Shown: one piece after another, positions 35,984 to 45,280 of the stretch
Layout of the letters: each line of letters starts with the position of its first letter
Numbering within the stretch: position 1 is the first letter of the stretch
NCBI GenBank assembly: GCA_945890485.1
Contig: CAMDCN010000014.1
Location: forward strand, 1 to 64,000
Length of the DNA stretch: 64,000 nt
Source: Candidatus Sulfopaludibacter sp. SbA3
GTDB lineage: Bacteria > Acidobacteriota > Terriglobia > Bryobacterales > Bryobacteraceae
Reading direction: 5' to 3'
Notes under the pieces: generated by a model
The model's database searches: none
What the model saw: the letters and a program-made list of their open reading frames with translations, nothing else
What the model was told of the DNA's origin: nothing
Program-made: the position numbers and the translations under genes

Positions 35984-37375
35984 ATGAGCATTGCTGCGCA
36001 GTCCGCGTCCGTCAGGCGCGCCCAAATCGAATTTCACAACTTCGCCTCTTTGGGGGAACCGGAGCGCGCTCTCCGCATTTACGCGGAAGAGAACGCGCGG
36101 CGGGGAGCATTCCTCCGAAATCACTTGGCTTATGCCGGTTCGCTGACCCCGTTTCTTGAAATTGGAGCTAACGCCGGGCACTCCTCGTACATGCTGGTAA
36201 ACGAGTTCGGAGCGGAAGGATTCGCATCGGACCTTTCCGCCGATTCGCTGCGCCATGGAGTAGCCCTAGTGAAGGCCTGGAATCTGGAGCGGTCTCCGAT
36301 TCGCGTGGCCGCCGATGCACTGCATCTGCCATTTGCCGATGGCTCGCTACAGTGTGTCGTGGCGTTTCAGATGTTGAGCCAGTTTTTGAACATCGACAGC
36401 GTATTCCGTGAGGTAAAGCGAGTTCTGCGGCCCGGTGGCGTCTTTATTTTCGCCGAAGAGCCTGTACGGCGGCGGATGACCCTTGGCTTGTACCGCTGTC
36501 CCTATCCAGAAACGATGAAGCCTTGGGAGCGCCTGCTGCACAAATGGGGCCTTCTGGGATACCTGGTGCGCGATGTGATTGGAGCGCATCAGGAAGAGAG
36601 CTTCGGAATCCGTCAGAATCACTCGATGGTTCTGGAGGACTGGCGAGACTTGGTGGATCGCCATTTCGAGAGTTGGGAGTATGAACTCTATATCCCGGAA
36701 AGGGGGTGGGGTGAGCGCTTGGGTAAGCGCCTGTTTGGCGCGGGGCTGGGCGGGACACTGGCGGCAGTTTGCAGGAAAGCGGGAACGGCGGACGCGGACA
36801 CCCGATCGCTTTGGGAACGGTTACGTTGTCCGGATTGCGAGGGGGGACCCTTGGGCCGGGAGCTAAACGGCGCGCTCCGCTGTCACTGTGGATACACGGC
36901 ACCCCTAGAAGGAGGGGTCTATAACCTGCTGGGATCTGAGGACAAGGACGAGTTGTACCCCGGCGACCGTGCGGATATCATCGACTTTTCCCGGGAGAGC
37001 CACCACGAACGGTTGGGGGCAGGATGGCACGAGTTGGAAGGGGTATACGGGAACAAGTTCCGCTGGATAGGGGAGCAGGCTGATGCCCGGCTTGAAAATG
37101 TTCGAGGAGGAAGCCAACGGCTTCGCATCCGGGGCCACGCGCACAGTAACTTATTTGCGAGCGGCGTCCCGCCTTGGGTGCGTGTGACCGTGAATGGGCG
37201 TGAGCAGCGGCGGTGGATCCTCGAGCGGACGGGGCTCTTCATTCTCGAAACAGACCTTCCCGACGACCCAAGCTATGAAGTAGAGATCTTCGCGGGGCCG
37301 ACGTGGATCGTGCCGACGGATGATCGAACTTTCAGCGTGAATCTGTCCATGATCCGGCTAGACCCTCTCGATTGA
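35984..37375 (+). CDS. SAM-methyltransferase with internal Trm112-like zinc ribbon and C-terminal domain
   Basis: A 463-residue protein. Residues 45-200 form a class I methyltransferase: FLEIGANAGHSS (motif I), SDLSADSLRHG, AADALHLPFADGSLQCVVAF, and VLRPGGVFIFAEEP. At about 280-310 a zinc ribbon, RLRCPDCEGGPLG then RCHCGYTA and VYNLL, resembles the Trm112p-like domain. The last 150 residues form a beta-rich region (SQRLRIRGHAHSN, WVRVTVNGREQRRWIL) of unknown type. This architecture suggests modification of a glycan or lipid precursor. ATG at 35984 is chosen; the ribosome site is weak. It overlaps the convergent enolase-superfamily gene by 44 bp. Confidence 0.75.
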   Translation: MSIAAQSASVRRAQIEFHNFASLGEPERALRIYAEENARRGAFLRNHLAYAGSLTPFLEIGANAGHSSYMLVNEFGAEGFASDLSADSLRHGVALVKAWNLERSPIRVAADALHLPFADGSLQCVVAFQMLSQFLNIDSVFREVKRVLRPGGVFIFAEEPVRRRMTLGLYRCPYPETMKPWERLLHKWGLLGYLVRDVIGAHQEESFGIRQNHSMVLEDWRDLVDRHFESWEYELYIPERGWGERLGKRLFGAGLGGTLAAVCRKAGTADADTRSLWERLRCPDCEGGPLGRELNGALRCHCGYTAPLEGGVYNLLGSEDKDELYPGDRADIIDFSRESHHERLGAGWHELEGVYGNKFRWIGEQADARLENVRGGSQRLRIRGHAHSNLFASGVPPWVRVTVNGREQRRWILERTGLFILETDLPDDPSYEVEIFAGPTWIVPTDDRTFSVNLSMIRLDPLD

Positions 37376-38474
37376 AGACCACGCCAAGACCAGGATGTTC
37401 CGGCACCACGTAGTTGGGTCCATCGAGCAGGATGGGTTCGGCGAGGAACTGATTGGCAACTTCAAGGACTCGGGGATTGTATTCGCAAAGGCGGCTGTTC
37501 GGCAGCGCGGCGGCCAGATGAACTGCCGCGAGAATTTGCGGCGCCAGCGCGATGCTGACGTGGGGCACAAGCTGCTTGGCGATCTTGCCAATCGCCACGG
37601 ACTCTGTGATGCCGCAACGGCCAAGGTCGGGCTGCAGCACTTTGGTGAAGGCGAGAAAGGGCTGTAGCTCATATCGGGTCCGGTAGCTTTCCCCCAGCGC
37701 CAACGGAGAGCGCGCCCGGCGCACCCAGCGATGGTGTTCCTCGGTATCTTCAGGAGGAAAAGGGCACTCCATCCAGTCAAGGTCGAGGTCAAATCCGGCG
37801 CCGGAGGGAAGGTGCCATAGCGCATCCACGGCGAAACGGACCCCAGGGAACGCGGATTGGAACAGCCGGACCCGGCGGTCGAGTTCCGGCCACGACTCTT
37901 CGAGATAAACCTTAAACAGCCGGAAGCCGCGGTCGACATACTGACGGATAAACGCGAGGCGCTCGTCGTCGGTAGCCCCAGCAACCCCGGACACATAGGC
38001 AGGCACCCGATTGCGGGTGCCGCCGAGCAGGCGGGTGACCGGCTGCCCGGCGAGTTGGCCAGCCAGGTCCCAAAGCGCGATGTCCAGGCCTGCCATGGCG
38101 TCCAGTTGGTATCCGCCGGTCTGGCCCCGGACGCGCATGGTGCTATAAAGCAATTCCCGAATCTCGATGATTTCGGCGGGCTTCCCAGTGAACGGGCGGC
38201 CGGCGAGAAGGGGTGCGAACAGGAGGTCGATGATGGTGCATGCAACCTCGGGCACAAGCGGCGCCTGGGATTCGCCCCAACCGGTCATGCCGTTTGAGAG
38301 ATCGATACGGACCAGCGCCGTCTCAAAATCGACGGGATAGAGGACGGGATACGCCGTCGACCAGCGATAACGGCCCTCACCGCTTACCGCGGTAGGAGAA
38401 CCGGCGAGTCCGCGAGCCGCATTGGTATCGCGAGGAATACGCACGGGAATGGCGGTCACGTTTTCAATGCGCAT
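37332..38474 (-). CDS. Mandelate racemase/muconate lactonizing enzyme family (sugar-acid dehydratase-like)
   Basis: A 380-residue enolase-superfamily enzyme. The N-terminal capping domain (MRIENVTAIPVRIP and LVRIDLSNGMTGWGES) precedes the barrel: DIALWDLAGQLAGQPVTRLL, FRLFKVYLEES, metal ligands in RFAVDALWHL, WMECPFPPED and PLALGESYRT, and VSIALAPQILAAVHLA. Known: family members abstract a proton next to a carboxylate to dehydrate acid sugars. The neighbours (GntR regulator, MFS transporter, DapA-family aldolase) indicate sugar-acid dehydration to a 2-keto-3-deoxy product. A GGAG site precedes the ATG at 38474. Confidence 0.9.
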   Translation of the reverse strand: MRIENVTAIPVRIPRDTNAARGLAGSPTAVSGEGRYRWSTAYPVLYPVDFETALVRIDLSNGMTGWGESQAPLVPEVACTIIDLLFAPLLAGRPFTGKPAEIIEIRELLYSTMRVRGQTGGYQLDAMAGLDIALWDLAGQLAGQPVTRLLGGTRNRVPAYVSGVAGATDDERLAFIRQYVDRGFRLFKVYLEESWPELDRRVRLFQSAFPGVRFAVDALWHLPSGAGFDLDLDWMECPFPPEDTEEHHRWVRRARSPLALGESYRTRYELQPFLAFTKVLQPDLGRCGITESVAIGKIAKQLVPHVSIALAPQILAAVHLAAALPNSRLCEYNPRVLEVANQFLAEPILLDGPNYVVPEHPGLGVVFNREGLAGSWTDSR

Positions 38475-38511
38475 AAGATCTCCGAATGTTGATAATTGAA
38501 ACTGGAACCGA

Positions 38512-39285
38512 ATGAAACTTCGCCGACTGACCCGGAAGCGCGCGACTGATGAAGTATACGAGGCGCTGCGCGATGCCATCCTGACCCGCGGATTTAAGCC
38601 GGGTGAGCGATTGCAGGTCGAGGAGATTGCCAACAAACTGGGTGTCTCGTTGACGCCGGTGCGGCACTCCGTGCAGCGCCTGTGCACGGAGGGGTTGATT
38701 GAGATCCGGCCGCGTTCGGGCACGTTCGTCGCTACCTTGACCGTCGAGGATATTCAATCGACCTTCCAGGTGCGCTGCGCCCTCGAATGCCTGGCGGCGG
38801 AGTTGGCGATCGCGCGGCTGACAAGGGCTGTCGAAAAAGAGTTCGACGAGTTGCTTGGGTTGCTGCGGACGCCCGTGGGCGATGAAGAAGCGCTGCGAAA
38901 ACATGAGGAAGCGAATAGCGACTTGCACCAAACCTTGCTGCAGGCTTCCGGTAACAAGCGCCTGGAGGAGGTCTATGCGGGGTTGAACGCGCATCTGACG
39001 ATTGCGCGGATCCACGCATCGGAGAGTCGAAAGACGGAGACAGCGTTTCAAAGTAAAGAGTGGTTGGTGCGATTTCAGCAGGAGCAGGCCGAACACGAGG
39101 AGATTGTGGCGGCGCTAAAGGCGAAGGACGTGAAGCGGGCGCAGGAGGCGTTACGGAAACATATCTATCGGGCTAAGGATGCGATGATTGCGTCGTTTGC
39201 AGCGGTGTTCGGACCAGCCAGCGGACGAGCAGGTAAGAAATCGGATGAAGCAACCCCATCAAAACGAAAACGCTCGCATAGCTAA
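38512..39285 (+). CDS. GntR-family regulator, FadR/FCD subfamily
   Basis: A 257-residue regulator with an N-terminal winged HTH (KRATDEVYEALRDAILTRGF, LQVEEIANKLGVSLTPVRHSV, LIEIRPRSGTFVATL) and an FCD effector domain of antiparallel helices (VRCALECLAAELAIARL, LRKHEEANSDLHQTLLQASG, QEQAEHEEIVAALKAKD). Known: FCD proteins sense carboxylic acids. It starts 37 bp from the divergent dehydratase gene and overlaps the convergent transporter by 113 bp, so it probably controls the whole cluster. Confidence 0.93.
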   Translation: MKLRRLTRKRATDEVYEALRDAILTRGFKPGERLQVEEIANKLGVSLTPVRHSVQRLCTEGLIEIRPRSGTFVATLTVEDIQSTFQVRCALECLAAELAIARLTRAVEKEFDELLGLLRTPVGDEEALRKHEEANSDLHQTLLQASGNKRLEEVYAGLNAHLTIARIHASESRKTETAFQSKEWLVRFQQEQAEHEEIVAALKAKDVKRAQEALRKHIYRAKDAMIASFAAVFGPASGRAGKKSDEATPSKRKRSHS

Positions 39286-40378
39286 ATTGGACCACCATCC
39301 AGCCCGTTAGCGCAGTAAACAATGTTCCTCCAAGCCCATTGCCGAAGGCAAGCAGTCCGGCAACCGTACCGATAACCTCCCGCGGATAAATGTCGTTGGT
39401 CAGCGTGGCCTGGTTGGTTTTCCAGCCCATATGCGCAAAGGTGACCACGCAGATCAGCGCCAATGATACCGTCCGGCTTTCGACGAAACCCACCGCCATC
39501 GAGAGCGGCATCAGGGCGGCGAAGGGCAGCATCCAGGCCAACCGCGCATCTACCGGGCTCCACCCGCGCCGGATGAGTTGGCCGGAGAGCCAGCCGCCAG
39601 CGAGGCTTCCGGCATCGGCAGTCAGGTATGGCATCCAGGCCAACATTCCCATTTCGGCGACGGTGAACCCGCGCTGGTCGACCAGATACTTGGGCAGCCA
39701 GAAAAGATAGAACCACCACACGGGATCGGAGAGGAAACGAGCCGCCAGGAGGCCCCACGTCTGCCGGTAGCGGAGCATCTCCGACCAATGGCGCTGCGGG
39801 CCGGCTGGTACCGGAAGCGCCACCGCATGCCGCGTGATCAGGAGCCAGGGAACAAGCCAAAGCAGCCCCAGCGCGCCCGTGGCGACAAAAGCGAACCGCC
39901 ACCCATAGTGAAGCGCGAGCACTGTGATCACAGGTGGGGCGATTACCGCGCCAACGCTGGCGCCCGCCTGGATCAGTCCGTTGATGAAGGCCCGATCCTT
40001 CGGCGCATACCACTCCGAGACGCCCTTGAACGCCGCCATAAAGTTGCCGCTCTCGCCGGCGCCCAGAAGAAAGCGGAACGCTCCCAGCGACCAGGGTCCG
40101 CGCACAAAGGCATGGAGCATATTGGCGGTGCTCCACCACACCATGAACAGACTGAGGGAGCGTCGTGTTCCCCAGCGATCCACGATGAAACCGGAGCCCA
40201 CATACATGACCGTGTAAGCGGCCAGAAATGCCGTCAAGACATTCGAGTACTGCTGGTCGGAGATGCCAAGCTCTTTCGTAAGGGTGGGAGCCAGAACGGA
40301 AAGCGTCTGCCGATCGATGTAGTTGATCACCGTCGACAGGAACAACAGTCCGGCGATGCCCCAACGCCACGGGGACAT
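39173..40378 (-). CDS. MFS transporter, ACS (anion:cation symporter) type
   Basis: A 401-residue 12-span permease. The ACS-type motifs are seen in INYIDRQTLSVLAPTLTKEL, VDRWGTRRSLS, RFLLGAGESGNFMAAFKGVSE and IPVTGWLSGQLIRRG-like loops (WLSGQLIRRGWSPVDARLA). These permeases take up hexuronates, galactonate or glucarate with protons. It lies in one minus-strand unit with the DapA-family gene, whose stop lies 2 bp upstream of this start. The C-terminus is encoded opposite the end of the gntR gene for 113 bp. Confidence 0.92.
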   Translation of the reverse strand: MSPWRWGIAGLLFLSTVINYIDRQTLSVLAPTLTKELGISDQQYSNVLTAFLAAYTVMYVGSGFIVDRWGTRRSLSLFMVWWSTANMLHAFVRGPWSLGAFRFLLGAGESGNFMAAFKGVSEWYAPKDRAFINGLIQAGASVGAVIAPPVITVLALHYGWRFAFVATGALGLLWLVPWLLITRHAVALPVPAGPQRHWSEMLRYRQTWGLLAARFLSDPVWWFYLFWLPKYLVDQRGFTVAEMGMLAWMPYLTADAGSLAGGWLSGQLIRRGWSPVDARLAWMLPFAALMPLSMAVGFVESRTVSLALICVVTFAHMGWKTNQATLTNDIYPREVIGTVAGLLAFGNGLGGTLFTALTGWMVVQFSYASVFVLMGLLHPISYLLVRWLVRTPLQTTQSSHP

Positions 40379-40380
40379 CG

Positions 40381-41283
40381 CTAGACAGCCACGCCGGCGC
40401 GGATGCGTTCGCGCAGGAAGCGCAGTTCGGCCAACGAAGCCGCATCCAGGGAAGCGGTGGGATGCCGGACCCGTGCTGAAGCGATGATCCCCTCTGCGAG
40501 GAGATTGTGTTTCATGGCTGAGACGCCAAGCCCCGGTTGCAGTTCAAAACGGAGCAGCGGAAGAATTCTCTCAAACTCATCCCACGCGGCGGCCAGATTA
40601 TGCGATTCGAGAGCGTTCCAGATGGAAACCAGCTCGCGGGTCAAGTCGCTGCCGGGCATCTGGCCGCGGGCGCCGCGCTGATACTCTTCGATAAAGAACT
40701 GACAGTTGAGTCCCCCGAACAGCGTTAGAGAGTCTCCGGCGGCGGCGTGGAGCGCGGACGTCTTCGGAGCCGTCGGCGGCGCTTCGACCTTCACCAGTCG
40801 AACATGCTCGATCTCGCGGGCCATACGAGCCAACAACGGCACGGGCAGAGGCACCTGAGTAAGCAGCGGGGCGTCCTGCACCATGATGGGGATCGAGACG
40901 GCTTTGGAAATCTCGCCGAAGTAGTGAATGAGCCCATCGCCATCCGTTTTCAAGTAGTACGGCGGCAGGATCATCAACCCATCGGCGCCCAAGTCTTCCA
41001 TCTCTTTCGAGAGGGCCACAGCAGCATCGGTACCGGTGTGACCGGAGGAGGCGATCAGCGGGACATGAGGACCAGCTTCGCGACGGATGAGCTGCATCAG
41101 GGCGATCCGCTCCTCCGTGGACAGGGTGTACCCTTCGCTGGCGTTGCCGAAAAGCCCAAGTCCATGCGCACCCTGATCGAGCAGGTAGTGAATGAGACGG
41201 GCTTGACTCGAATAGTCGATCTGGCCCGTCTCGTCGAAAGTAGTGCATAGGATCGGAAAGACCCCACGGAGCGGCTTCTGCAT
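40381..41283 (-). CDS. Dihydrodipicolinate synthase (DapA) family aldolase or lyase
   Basis: A 300-residue N-acetylneuraminate-lyase-superfamily enzyme. The barrel signatures are GVFPILCTTFDETGQIDY, LGLFGNASEGYTLSTEERI, VPLIASSGHTGT, the Tyr in PPYYLK, and the Schiff-base Lys in RLVKVEAPPT. A GGLNC strand lies near the C-terminus. Genuine DapA would sit with lysine genes; here the dehydratase, ACS transporter and GntR regulator argue for a 2-keto-3-deoxy-sugar-acid aldolase or dehydratase role. It is first gene of the minus-strand unit, with ATG at 41283. Confidence 0.9.
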   Translation of the reverse strand: MQKPLRGVFPILCTTFDETGQIDYSSQARLIHYLLDQGAHGLGLFGNASEGYTLSTEERIALMQLIRREAGPHVPLIASSGHTGTDAAVALSKEMEDLGADGLMILPPYYLKTDGDGLIHYFGEISKAVSIPIMVQDAPLLTQVPLPVPLLARMAREIEHVRLVKVEAPPTAPKTSALHAAAGDSLTLFGGLNCQFFIEEYQRGARGQMPGSDLTRELVSIWNALESHNLAAAWDEFERILPLLRFELQPGLGVSAMKHNLLAEGIIASARVRHPTASLDAASLAELRFLRERIRAGVAV

Positions 41284-41321
41284 TCTGAAATTTTATATCA
41301 CAGACAACCTTTCCGCATCCC

Positions 41322-41339
41322 CGCGTTTTACGGAACGCG
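41322..41339 (-). terminator. Short stem-loop at the stop codon of the NHL-repeat gene
   Basis: CGCGTT (41322-41327) pairs with AACGCG (41334-41339) around a 6-base loop that contains the TAA (41328-41330) of the minus-strand NHL gene. The short stem has no T-run, so true termination is uncertain. Its layout, a stop codon in the loop, echoes the hairpin at 1631-1658. Confidence 0.3.
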
Positions 41340-43286
41340 CCGGACGCCAACAACCTTCCACGGACTGGTGAGCCCGGCCAGGGTATTGGCGGCGGTCCAG
41401 ATGCCAATGGATGGACCGAAGCCGGACTTGAACTGCATATTCAATGTCACGAACAGGGTGTTGCCGACCGTCGTAGCGCTCGAACCTTCCATCGAAATCC
41501 GGCATTGGGAATTCTCGATCGCGCCAACACCGGTCACCGGAATCGATTGGGCGGCGTTCCCATCCCCGTTGTCCGGGATCAGGAATAGAAGATTTCCCGG
41601 CTTGTAGTAGGCGACATAACAGGCCCGGCTGCCGTCCACGGCCGTATTGGCGAGTGCCCAAACCGTTTGGATGTTGTCGGTGGAAGAAACGTCCTGGTAG
41701 CTAAAGGTCAAAACGGCCGTGTTGTTTTCGCCCGCGCCGGGGGTCGCATCCACCGAACGGGGGAAAGCAACCAGCGACTCGGGAATGATCGAGACCCCGG
41801 CGGTACGCCATCCCGAGGAGGCATTGGCCACCGACCGGCCCGCGAGATACACGACTTTATTCCCCATAAAGCTGGGGGTAAACAAAACGTTCAGAGTCAG
41901 CGTCAGCGTGTTGCCGGAAACCGTAGCGGCTGAGCCACCCGAGTAGATCGTACACTGACTGTTGCTGACCGACCCGGCCCCGCCCAGGACCAGTGCGTTC
42001 GAAAGGCCGCTATCCGTTCCGCCGTCATTGACGAGGTAGAGAACGCCGAGCGGCTGCGAGTAAGCAATGTAACAGGCGCCACTACCAACAAGGGCCGTGT
42101 TGATGAGAGCGTTCACCACCCCAATTTGCGACGCTGCCTCCTGGTGAGTAAACGTAAAGGTAAATATCTGCGACATCCCCGAGAGGACGAACGGAGCGGT
42201 GCCTGTCGTGGAAGGAGCCACGGGCCCGACTCGACGTACCCGATGGGCAGCGGAATCGGCGATTACGAAAGCTCCCGTCGAATCAACGGCGACATCGGCC
42301 GGCGCGTTGAGTTGGGCGAACGTGGCATTGGCGCCATCGCCGGATGAGCCGGGAGTGCCATTGCCTGCTTCCGTCGAGATCAAACCGCCGGGCGTAACCT
42401 TGCGAATGCGATGGTTCGTCGTGTCCGCGATCAACAGGTTCCCCGATGGGTCGATCGCAATACCCTGTATATTGCCGAGGCGGGCGGCCGTTGCCGGTCC
42501 ACCATCGCCGGCATAACCCAGGTTGTTCGAGCCAGCCACGGTAGAAATGATGCCCGCCGGGGTGACTTTGCGCACTTTGCCCTGAAACTCACCGATAAAT
42601 AGGTTGCCGGCGGAATCCACCGCCAGGCTGGTGGGCCCCGCCAATCCAGCGGAATTGGCTTGCCCGCCGTCCCCGGTTGAAAAGAAGTCGCCGTTGCCGG
42701 CGTAGTTGGAGATGATGCCTCCGGGAGTCACCCGGCGAACCCGTAAACTGCCGAGCTCCGCGATGTACAGATTGCCGGCGGCGTCCAAGGCGAGTCCGCT
42801 AGGGGTATCGAGGCGGGCGGTGATGGCCGTCCCTCCGTCGCCGGAGTTGCCTTGCTCCCCGATGCCCGCGTAGGTACTGATGATGCCGCCGGGCGTGACA
42901 CGGCGAACCCGATGGTCTTCGGAATCAGCGATATAGAGAGTGCCATTCGGCGCGACAACGACGCGGCGAGGTGACCGCAATTGGGCGTTCACGGCGCTCA
43001 CCCCATCGCCGGAATAGCCCGAAACACCGCTACCGGCGTAGGTCGTGATGACTCCGGCTGGCGTGATGCGGCGTACTCGGAAATTGCCAGTGTCGGCAAT
43101 ATAGATGTTCCCCGCGGCATCAAAGGCGGCCCCGGATGGGCTGGCGAGCTGGGCCGAAATCGCGGGTCCCGAGTCCCCGCCAAAACCGGACAACCCGGTG
43201 CCAGCAGCCGTCGATATGGTCCCTTGCGCCCAGATCGCACTGGAGGAACTTAGCACCAATCCAGCGACGAGAGAAGAAAGTTTCAT
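41328..43286 (-). CDS. Secreted NHL-repeat protein with a duplicated C-terminal domain
   Basis: A 652-residue protein with signal peptide (MKLSSLVAGLVLSSSSAIWAQ). About six NHL repeats follow at 25-345 (recurring GDGGxAxxAQLxxP, AGNIYIAD, VRRVTPGGIIS units), likely a six-bladed propeller. Two tandem copies of a beta-rich domain come next at about 360-505 and 515-650. Each has an ACYxAYxxP element, NSQC and a GNTLxxTLNxxF strand, with one Cys pair probably forming a disulfide. The domain copies are about 40 percent alike by eye. The protein probably binds a ligand or surface. Confidence 0.85.
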   Translation of the reverse strand: MKLSSLVAGLVLSSSSAIWAQGTISTAAGTGLSGFGGDSGPAISAQLASPSGAAFDAAGNIYIADTGNFRVRRITPAGVITTYAGSGVSGYSGDGVSAVNAQLRSPRRVVVAPNGTLYIADSEDHRVRRVTPGGIISTYAGIGEQGNSGDGGTAITARLDTPSGLALDAAGNLYIAELGSLRVRRVTPGGIISNYAGNGDFFSTGDGGQANSAGLAGPTSLAVDSAGNLFIGEFQGKVRKVTPAGIISTVAGSNNLGYAGDGGPATAARLGNIQGIAIDPSGNLLIADTTNHRIRKVTPGGLISTEAGNGTPGSSGDGANATFAQLNAPADVAVDSTGAFVIADSAAHRVRRVGPVAPSTTGTAPFVLSGMSQIFTFTFTHQEAASQIGVVNALINTALVGSGACYIAYSQPLGVLYLVNDGGTDSGLSNALVLGGAGSVSNSQCTIYSGGSAATVSGNTLTLTLNVLFTPSFMGNKVVYLAGRSVANASSGWRTAGVSIIPESLVAFPRSVDATPGAGENNTAVLTFSYQDVSSTDNIQTVWALANTAVDGSRACYVAYYKPGNLLFLIPDNGDGNAAQSIPVTGVGAIENSQCRISMEGSSATTVGNTLFVTLNMQFKSGFGPSIGIWTAANTLAGLTSPWKVVGVRRVP

Positions 43287-43330
43287 AACTCAGTACCTTC
43301 CCTGCAGCATAACACTGCCCGGAATAGTAC

Positions 43331-44830
43331 TTAGCCGCTTTTACCTAGCAGGGAGTCGAGTTGCTCTACCACCATCGTCATCATCACAATCTCGCCGCGC
43401 AGCCGGTCCGTCGCCCTCGAGGCCTCCTGATTTGCATCTGCATTCTTCTGCACGACGGCCGAAACACCCTGGAGCGCGGCAGCGATCTGGTCCGTGGCAT
43501 TCGTGCGGTCGATGGCGCCTTGACTGAGCAGGGTGGCAGAGCTATCAATGGAGGCCGACCCTTTCTGGATGTCTCGGAAAACTTGAGCGACTTGTCCGGT
43601 GCGGGCAGCCCCCTCCGTCGCGCTGGCCTTCGCCTCGAGCATGATGGAATCGGTGTCCTCGGCAGCCGTCGCGCAGCGTTGGGCCAGAACGCGGACCTCA
43701 TCAGCGACAACCGCAAAACCCATGCCGTGTTCCCCGGCACGCGCGGCCTCAATCGCGGCATTCAGCGCCAGCAGGTTGGTCTGGAATGCGATCTGGCCAA
43801 TGATATTCACCACGACTCGGACGCGTTCAGCGGCGTTCTGGATCTGTTCCATCGCCGCGTTGAGTTCGGCGATCGCGTCGTGACCCTGCGTAATCTCGCT
43901 GGTCAGCCCGGCAATACTGCGGGCAATACTGGTCGTTTCCTCGCTTTCGCGGTGGGCACGATCTCGAGTTTCCTGCATCATGGCGGCGATCTCTTCGACG
44001 GATGCTGCCTGTTCGGAAGCCCCTTCGGAAATCTCAGAGCTCACCCCCGCCACGGAGTCCGCCGTCGCCCGCATTTGGTGCGCTCCCGCATGCAGCGTCT
44101 CGGCGGCCGCCCGGATCTCCGACGTGATGCTGATCGGGACCTGGACAGCGACGAAGATGCCCAGGAAATACAATGCCGCCGTGGTGAGCGAGGCCAGAAG
44201 GATCCTCCTCTCGTAAGCGGCCTGGCGGAGTACAAGAAGAACGTCCAACTCCTCCAACGCCACGTCGGCGAAGCGGCCTAGCTTCGAGGAGATCGCGCGA
44301 GAGTCTCGCACCGGGCCAGAGAGGGCCACCTCCAACTCCCGGATCGCTAGGGGCAGGCGCGCCTGCAAGGATGGACTGACTCCGAAGAAGTTTCCGTCCT
44401 CATTCACTGCCGCCCGGGCAGACCGAAGCAGTTGGGCCAGCAACTCCGCTGAATCCGGCTGTTTGGCCAGCAACGGAAGAATCAGGCCGACAGCGTCCAT
44501 CAGGTTGTAGGCATCCAGGCTCGGATCGAGGATTAAATAGCTGTCGTCCAGCAACTGGCGCAATGCGCGCTGCGATTCTCGCGCGTCTTCTGTACGAGAG
44601 AGAATCTTGGCCACCAAGGGCCGCGCCGACTCCACGCCCGCGCGCTCGCGAGCCGCAAAGCGAACATCCTGCTGCAAAGAGGTAACCACAAAAAAGAGTG
44701 CGGCGACCACGGGGAGTGTCAGGAGTGCAACTGCCAGCCACATGCGGCTGTGGAGTGGCAGTCTGGCCAGGATCTGGCGTGTTCTAGGGGCGATGTTTAA
44801 AGACCAGCCGTGAGATCTTCGAGCTTTCAC
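43331..44830 (-). CDS. Methyl-accepting chemotaxis protein
   Basis: About 499 residues from a GTG at 44830. TM1 is at about 28-50 ([20 protein letters not shown]), then a periplasmic helical domain (51-220), then TM2 ([15 protein letters not shown]). A cytoplasmic signalling hairpin contains the conserved tip [20 protein letters not shown] and [15 protein letters not shown]. No clear HAMP domain follows TM2. It should signal to CheW/CheA, but no other chemotaxis genes are in the window. An upstream TTG would add about 50 residues with no domain logic, so the GTG is preferred. Confidence 0.88.
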   Translation of the reverse strand: MKARRSHGWSLNIAPRTRQILARLPLHSRMWLAVALLTLPVVAALFFVVTSLQQDVRFAARERAGVESARPLVAKILSRTEDARESQRALRQLLDDSYLILDPSLDAYNLMDAVGLILPLLAKQPDSAELLAQLLRSARAAVNEDGNFFGVSPSLQARLPLAIRELEVALSGPVRDSRAISSKLGRFADVALEELDVLLVLRQAAYERRILLASLTTAALYFLGIFVAVQVPISITSEIRAAAETLHAGAHQMRATADSVAGVSSEISEGASEQAASVEEIAAMMQETRDRAHRESEETTSIARSIAGLTSEITQGHDAIAELNAAMEQIQNAAERVRVVVNIIGQIAFQTNLLALNAAIEAARAGEHGMGFAVVADEVRVLAQRCATAAEDTDSIMLEAKASATEGAARTGQVAQVFRDIQKGSASIDSSATLLSQGAIDRTNATDQIAAALQGVSAVVQKNADANQEASRATDRLRGEIVMMTMVVEQLDSLLGKSG

Positions 44831-45013
44831 GAGGGTCTTATCGGGTGGTGTCGTTGCTGTTGTGAGCAAATTCTCCAACCAGTAATTTACTTGCCACCGG
44901 ACAAAAGCGATGATACGTTCAAGGGGAACGTGGATTGATTTAGGGCTGGAGATAATCTCAACGAGCCTTGCTAATTGCAACCACGCTAAAAAGTGCTAAA
45001 GGAGTATCGATTT

Positions 45014-45274
45014 ATGCGACCAAGCGAAGCCTTGTGCGGCTCGGGTGGTGAACTGGTAATGGTCCGCGTGGCCGTAACCGCGAAAGACTTGGAAGATACT
45101 TTGGAAACACTGGCGGAACTCGATTTCCCCGTGAATCCTGAGCTATTTCACCGTGGGGCGGAAACGACCATTGAGTTTCCTGCCTACTCGGGGAAGCTAA
45201 CGCAGATTTTTGAGGCCTTAAAAGACAAGGGGTCCCTCGAAACCGTCTCAATGCTGGCCGAGATCGGACTCTAG
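45014..45274 (+). CDS. Small conserved-looking protein of unknown function
   Basis: An 86-residue cytoplasmic protein behind a strong AAAGGAG site (44998-45004). MVRVAVTAKDLEDTLETL, a short PVNPELFHRG turn and ETTIEFPAYSGKL form an alternating beta-alpha-beta pattern like small ACT or ferredoxin-like domains. The C-terminal helix reads LTQIFEALKDKGSLETVSML. I recognise no named family. It is divergent from the chemoreceptor and ends 6 bp before the convergent anti-sigma gene; no role can be assigned. Confidence 0.6.
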   Translation: MRPSEALCGSGGELVMVRVAVTAKDLEDTLETLAELDFPVNPELFHRGAETTIEFPAYSGKLTQIFEALKDKGSLETVSMLAEIGL

Positions 45275-45280
45275 CTCCGG

